Source of the DNA: Bacteroidales bacterium UBA1077
GTDB taxonomy: Bacteria; Bacteroidota; Bacteroidia; Bacteroidales; UBA932
NCBI GenBank assembly: GCA_002314195.1
Contig: DCCQ01000024.1
Location: 1 to 7,972 of the forward strand
Length of the DNA stretch: 7,972 nt
Reading direction: 5' to 3'
The translations under genes and the position numbers were made by a program. The notes below the pieces were generated by a model, which did not search any database, was not told the DNA's origin, and was given only the letters and a program-made list of their open reading frames with translations. Below, piece after piece: positions 5,706 through 7,972 of the stretch. How positions within the stretch are numbered: position 1 is the first letter of the stretch; each line of letters begins with the position of its first letter.

Positions 5706-7589
5706 TCAAACAGAAAGTTCCAGCCAGCGGGTTTCCTTGGTGTCAAGGAGATCGGAGACTTCAGCGAAACGGGTAGTGACTTTCTGGAGTTCAGCGGGAT
5801 CGGTCAGGCCTCCGTTCATCTTGGACTCAAGGTCGGATTTCTCAGCGGTCAGGGACTCGATGTCTTTCTCAAGCTGCTCAAGTTCTCGCTGCTCCTTGTA
5901 ACTCAGCTTGCGGGGGGCATCGGGACGGGAGGTTTTGGCTGACACCTGTCCAGAAACGGGAACAGAAACGGAGTCAGAAAGCGAGGCGGATGAAGAAGCC
6001 TTGGAGGCGCGTTCCTCCTCTCGGGCCTTGCTGCGTTTCTCCGCCTCGTAGTCCTTGATGAACTCTCGGTACTGGCTGTAGCTGCCGATGAAGTCCTTGA
6101 CCTCACCGCCTCCGCAGAACACGAAGAGGTGATCGACCAGACGGTCCAGAAAATGGCGGTCGTGGGAGACCAGAATCAAAGTGCCTTTGAATTCCTTCAG
6201 GTACTCTTCAAGAATATTGATGGTCACGATGTCCAGATCGTTGGTCGGCTCGTCCATGATCAGGAGGTTCGGCTGCTTCATCAGGATTGTCAGCAGGTAC
6301 AGACGACGTTTCTCTCCGCCGGAAAGCTTGCTGATGCGGTTGTTCAGCATGTCGTGCGGGAAAAGGAACTGACTCAACAAATGCGTGTCGTTCACGGTCT
6401 CCAGAACGGTCTGGTTCTCATCAAATTGCATTCCGCTCTGACGGTAGTATCCTATTTTCAGGGACTCTCCCCTCTCGATGACACCGGTGGTTCGGCAATG
6501 CTCAACAACCGTGGTTCGGCTAGGCTCATCAACCAATGAAGCGCCAGGATCCGACGCGTCCATATTCCCGATCAGAAGATTGATGAAGGTTGTCTTGCCG
6601 ACACCGTTCTTTCCAACGATGCCGACCTTCTCGTACCGCTGGAAATTGTAAGTGAAATGGCTCAGGTAGCAGTCCTCGCCATAATATAAGCTGACATCCT
6701 TGCAGTTGATGATCTTGGTTCCAAGCCTTGAAGCCGGTCCCATCTCTGCAAGGCTCACGCTGCTGGTCCGATAGACCTGTTCCGCCCTGTCCTTCAGTTC
6801 GTAGAAGGCGTTCTTGCGGTACTTCGCCTTGCCGGTCCTGGCACACGGACTTGCGTGCATCCATTCCAGCTCACGGCGAAGGAGGTTCTTGATCTTGTCG
6901 GTCTCGGCGTTGTAGTTCTCAATGCGCTCCTGCCTCTTCTCCAGATAGTTCTGATAGTTACCTTTATAAATATACACGGCTCCGTGATCCATCTCCATCA
7001 CCGTGTTCGCCACGGAATCCAGGAAGTAGCGGTCATGGGTCACCATCAGGAGGGTGCAGCGGGCGTGGGACAGATAGTTCTCCAGAAACTCGATGCCGTC
7101 AATGTCCAGATGGTTCGTCGGCTCGTCCATCACGAAGAAGTCAGCCTCGCTGGCGAGCATCACGATGATGGCGGCACGCTTGACCTCTCCACCGGAAAGC
7201 ACCTTCATCTTACGGTCATATTCCGACATTCCGAAGGAGGTCAGCAGACGGCGGACACGCTGCTCATATTCAGCAAGATGCTCCGGGTCAAGGTTTTTCG
7301 TCCACTGCTCGCTGTCTCGCATTATCTGATCCCACACGGTGGATTCTGGGTCATATTCATACTCCTGCTCAAGGAAAGCGATGCGGATGTCCTTGAGGAA
7401 TATGATCTTGCCGCCCGAATCGGAGCTGTCCTTGCCGGCGAGGATGCGCAGGAGACTGGTCTTGCCGGTGCCGTTCGGGGCGATGAGGGCGATCTTGTCG
7501 CCTTCGTTGATGTTGAATCCGATGTGCTCGAACAGGACTTTCGGGCCGTAGGATTTGGAGATGTTCTCTATCTGGAGGTAACTTGGCAT
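5706..7589 (-). CDS. uup: ABC-F family ATPase, Uup type
   Basis: A 627-residue soluble twin-ATPase of the ABC-F class. These proteins act on the ribosome E site as translation factors; E. coli Uup also affects transposon excision and binds DNA. The start at 7589 (MPSYLQIENISKSYG) is chosen over the longer frame from 7667 because the promoter overlaps the latter. ATPase 1: Walker A APNGTGKT (37-44, Ala replacing the usual first Gly), signature LSGGE (131-135), Walker B with Glu156. The inter-domain arm includes ARTGKAKYRKNAFYELKDRA. ATPase 2: Walker A GKNGVGKT (326-333), LSGGE (422-426), Walker B with Glu447. A Ser-rich linker (about 517-560) joins a coiled-coil C-terminal domain (561-627) beginning KLSYKEQRELEQL, the mark of Uup. 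An extra loop at about 350-368 comes from an in-frame DNA repeat. Confidence 0.92.
   Translation of the reverse strand: MPSYLQIENISKSYGPKVLFEHIGFNINEGDKIALIAPNGTGKTSLLRILAGKDSSDSGGKIIFLKDIRIAFLEQEYEYDPESTVWDQIMRDSEQWTKNLDPEHLAEYEQRVRRLLTSFGMSEYDRKMKVLSGGEVKRAAIIVMLASEADFFVMDEPTNHLDIDGIEFLENYLSHARCTLLMVTHDRYFLDSVANTVMEMDHGAVYIYKGNYQNYLEKRQERIENYNAETDKIKNLLRRELEWMHASPCARTGKAKYRKNAFYELKDRAEQVYRTSSVSLAEMGPASRLGTKIINCKDVSLYYGEDCYLSHFTYNFQRYEKVGIVGKNGVGKTTFINLLIGNMDASDPGASLVDEPSRTTVVEHCRTTGVIERGESLKIGYYRQSGMQFDENQTVLETVNDTHLLSQFLFPHDMLNNRISKLSGGEKRRLYLLTILMKQPNLLIMDEPTNDLDIVTINILEEYLKEFKGTLILVSHDRHFLDRLVDHLFVFCGGGEVKDFIGSYSQYREFIKDYEAEKRSKAREEERASKASSSASLSDSVSVPVSGQVSAKTSRPDAPRKLSYKEQRELEQLEKDIESLTAEKSDLESKMNGGLTDPAELQKVTTRFAEVSDLLDTKETRWLELSV
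6487..6534. repeat. 24-bp tandem duplication inside uup, REP-like
   Basis: Two adjacent 24-base units (6487-6510 and 6511-6534) agree at 21 of 24 positions and start GTGGTTCGGC. They encode VDEPSRTT and VVEHCRTT (residues 353-368). An 8-base palindrome, CACCGGTG, sits at the edge (6482-6489). The units resemble the GTTGAGCCTGTCGAAACCAC type of interspersed bacterial repeat. Confidence 0.7.
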
Positions 7590-7666
7590 ATTCTTATTTC
7601 CGAATGACGTTCCAAGGGCAAACCTTAGATTTGCGGCGGAGTTCTCATCTCTAAGACTTGCAGCCA

Positions 7667-7697
7667 CAAAGTTACAAAGTTTCGGAGGAAGTGCAAA
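7667..7697 (-). promoter_or_regulatory. Bacteroidota promoter for uup
   Basis: On the minus strand TTTG (7697-7694), 19 bases, then TAACTTTG (7674-7667): an exact match to TTTG-N19-TAnnTTTG. Transcription would start near 7659, leaving a leader of about 70 bases before the ATG at 7589. This rules out the upstream ATG at 7667 as the true start. Confidence 0.85.
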
Positions 7698-7972
7698 AAC
7701 AGATAAGGAACGACAAACGGTGGAGGACTGCCGTGCAACGCATAAATTTTCACTTAAACGATATAATTGAATAAACAGTTTGACAAAAACTATATTCTGG
7801 CTATATTGCTAAAGTTTTGGTTGACAAGTAAGAATATAGTGTCGTCTTTCTGTGCGAGAGGGTTCCTTCCATTTCCACAGTTCTGTACAGGAACTCGAGA
7901 CTAATTCAAAATAAATCAGTGTGATAAATTGGTAATGAGACACCTGCGTGTCTGATTACACTAAACTGTTTA
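7698..7972. other. AT-rich intergenic region with nested inverted repeats
   Basis: No gene seen. It contains TAAACAGTTT (7772-7781) and its exact inverse AAACTGTTTA (7963-7972) at the window edge, and inside them ACTATATTCT (7789-7798) and its inverse AGAATATAGT (7831-7840). A weak plus-strand promoter is possible: TTTG at 7779-7782, 19 bases, then TATATTG at 7802-7808; TTGACA-N16-TATATT overlaps it. Any gene it drives lies beyond the window. Confidence 0.45.
7933..7958. repeat. Small hairpin near the window end
   Basis: AGACAC (7938-7943) pairs with GTGTCT (7948-7953) around a CTGC loop, extended by TAAT (7933-7936) with ATTA (7955-7958) across one G-G mismatch. No T run follows, so a terminator role is doubtful. 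Confidence 0.5.

Noticed and set aside
6855..7607. A 250-codon plus-strand open frame
   Set aside because: It lies antisense to the first half of uup, whose motifs are unmistakable; the translation shows no family features and no promoter.
7590..7667. Longer N-terminus for the ABC-F protein from 7667
   Set aside because: The -7 promoter box covers 7667-7674, so transcription starts after that codon, and the family N-terminus fits 7589.

Overview
The window reads as a chromosomal segment of a Bacteroidales bacterium (phylum Bacteroidota). Three signs support this: a BACON-domain surface protein followed by a lipoprotein GH18 endo-glycosidase, as in glycan-utilisation loci; promoters of the Bacteroidota form TTTG-N18/19-TAnnTTTG at 4734-4763 (+) and 7667-7697 (-); and PF12784-type Rpn and Uup-type ABC-F proteins of the kind common in this order. 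I cannot assign genus or species.

Layout. (1) 1-1954: the 3' end of a glycan-utilisation operon on the + strand, with a partial BACON-domain protein, an EndoH-like GH18 endo-beta-N-acetylglucosaminidase lipoprotein, and a hairpin terminator. The pair would bind and cleave N-glycans at the cell surface. (2) 1955-5705: a repeat-rich accessory segment. It holds an intact Rpn/PD-(D/E)XK nuclease gene (-), a YafQ toxin pseudogene broken by one stop codon (-), an Abi_2 (HEPN) gene with an apparent internal deletion but an intact promoter and structured leader (+), and a second, truncated YafQ copy (-). Two copies of a composite repeat (a non-coding module plus the yafQ 3' half) lie in the same orientation on either side of the Rpn and Abi genes. 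A third short copy of the non-coding module and a REP-like palindrome lie between Rpn and Abi. (3) 5706-7697: an ABC-F ATPase of Uup type (-) with a clear promoter and an unusual in-frame tandem repeat. (4) 7698-7972: AT-rich non-coding DNA with nested inverted repeats.

The middle segment looks like the decayed remains of a small defence or toxin-antitoxin island: Rpn nuclease, Abi HEPN protein and YafQ RNase are all families tied to phage defence or growth arrest. Only Rpn appears intact. The most informative oddities are the near-identical yafQ duplication flanking the island, the attenuator-like leader of the Abi remnant, and the REP-like repeat translated inside Uup. I see no tRNA, rRNA, CRISPR array or intact transposase.
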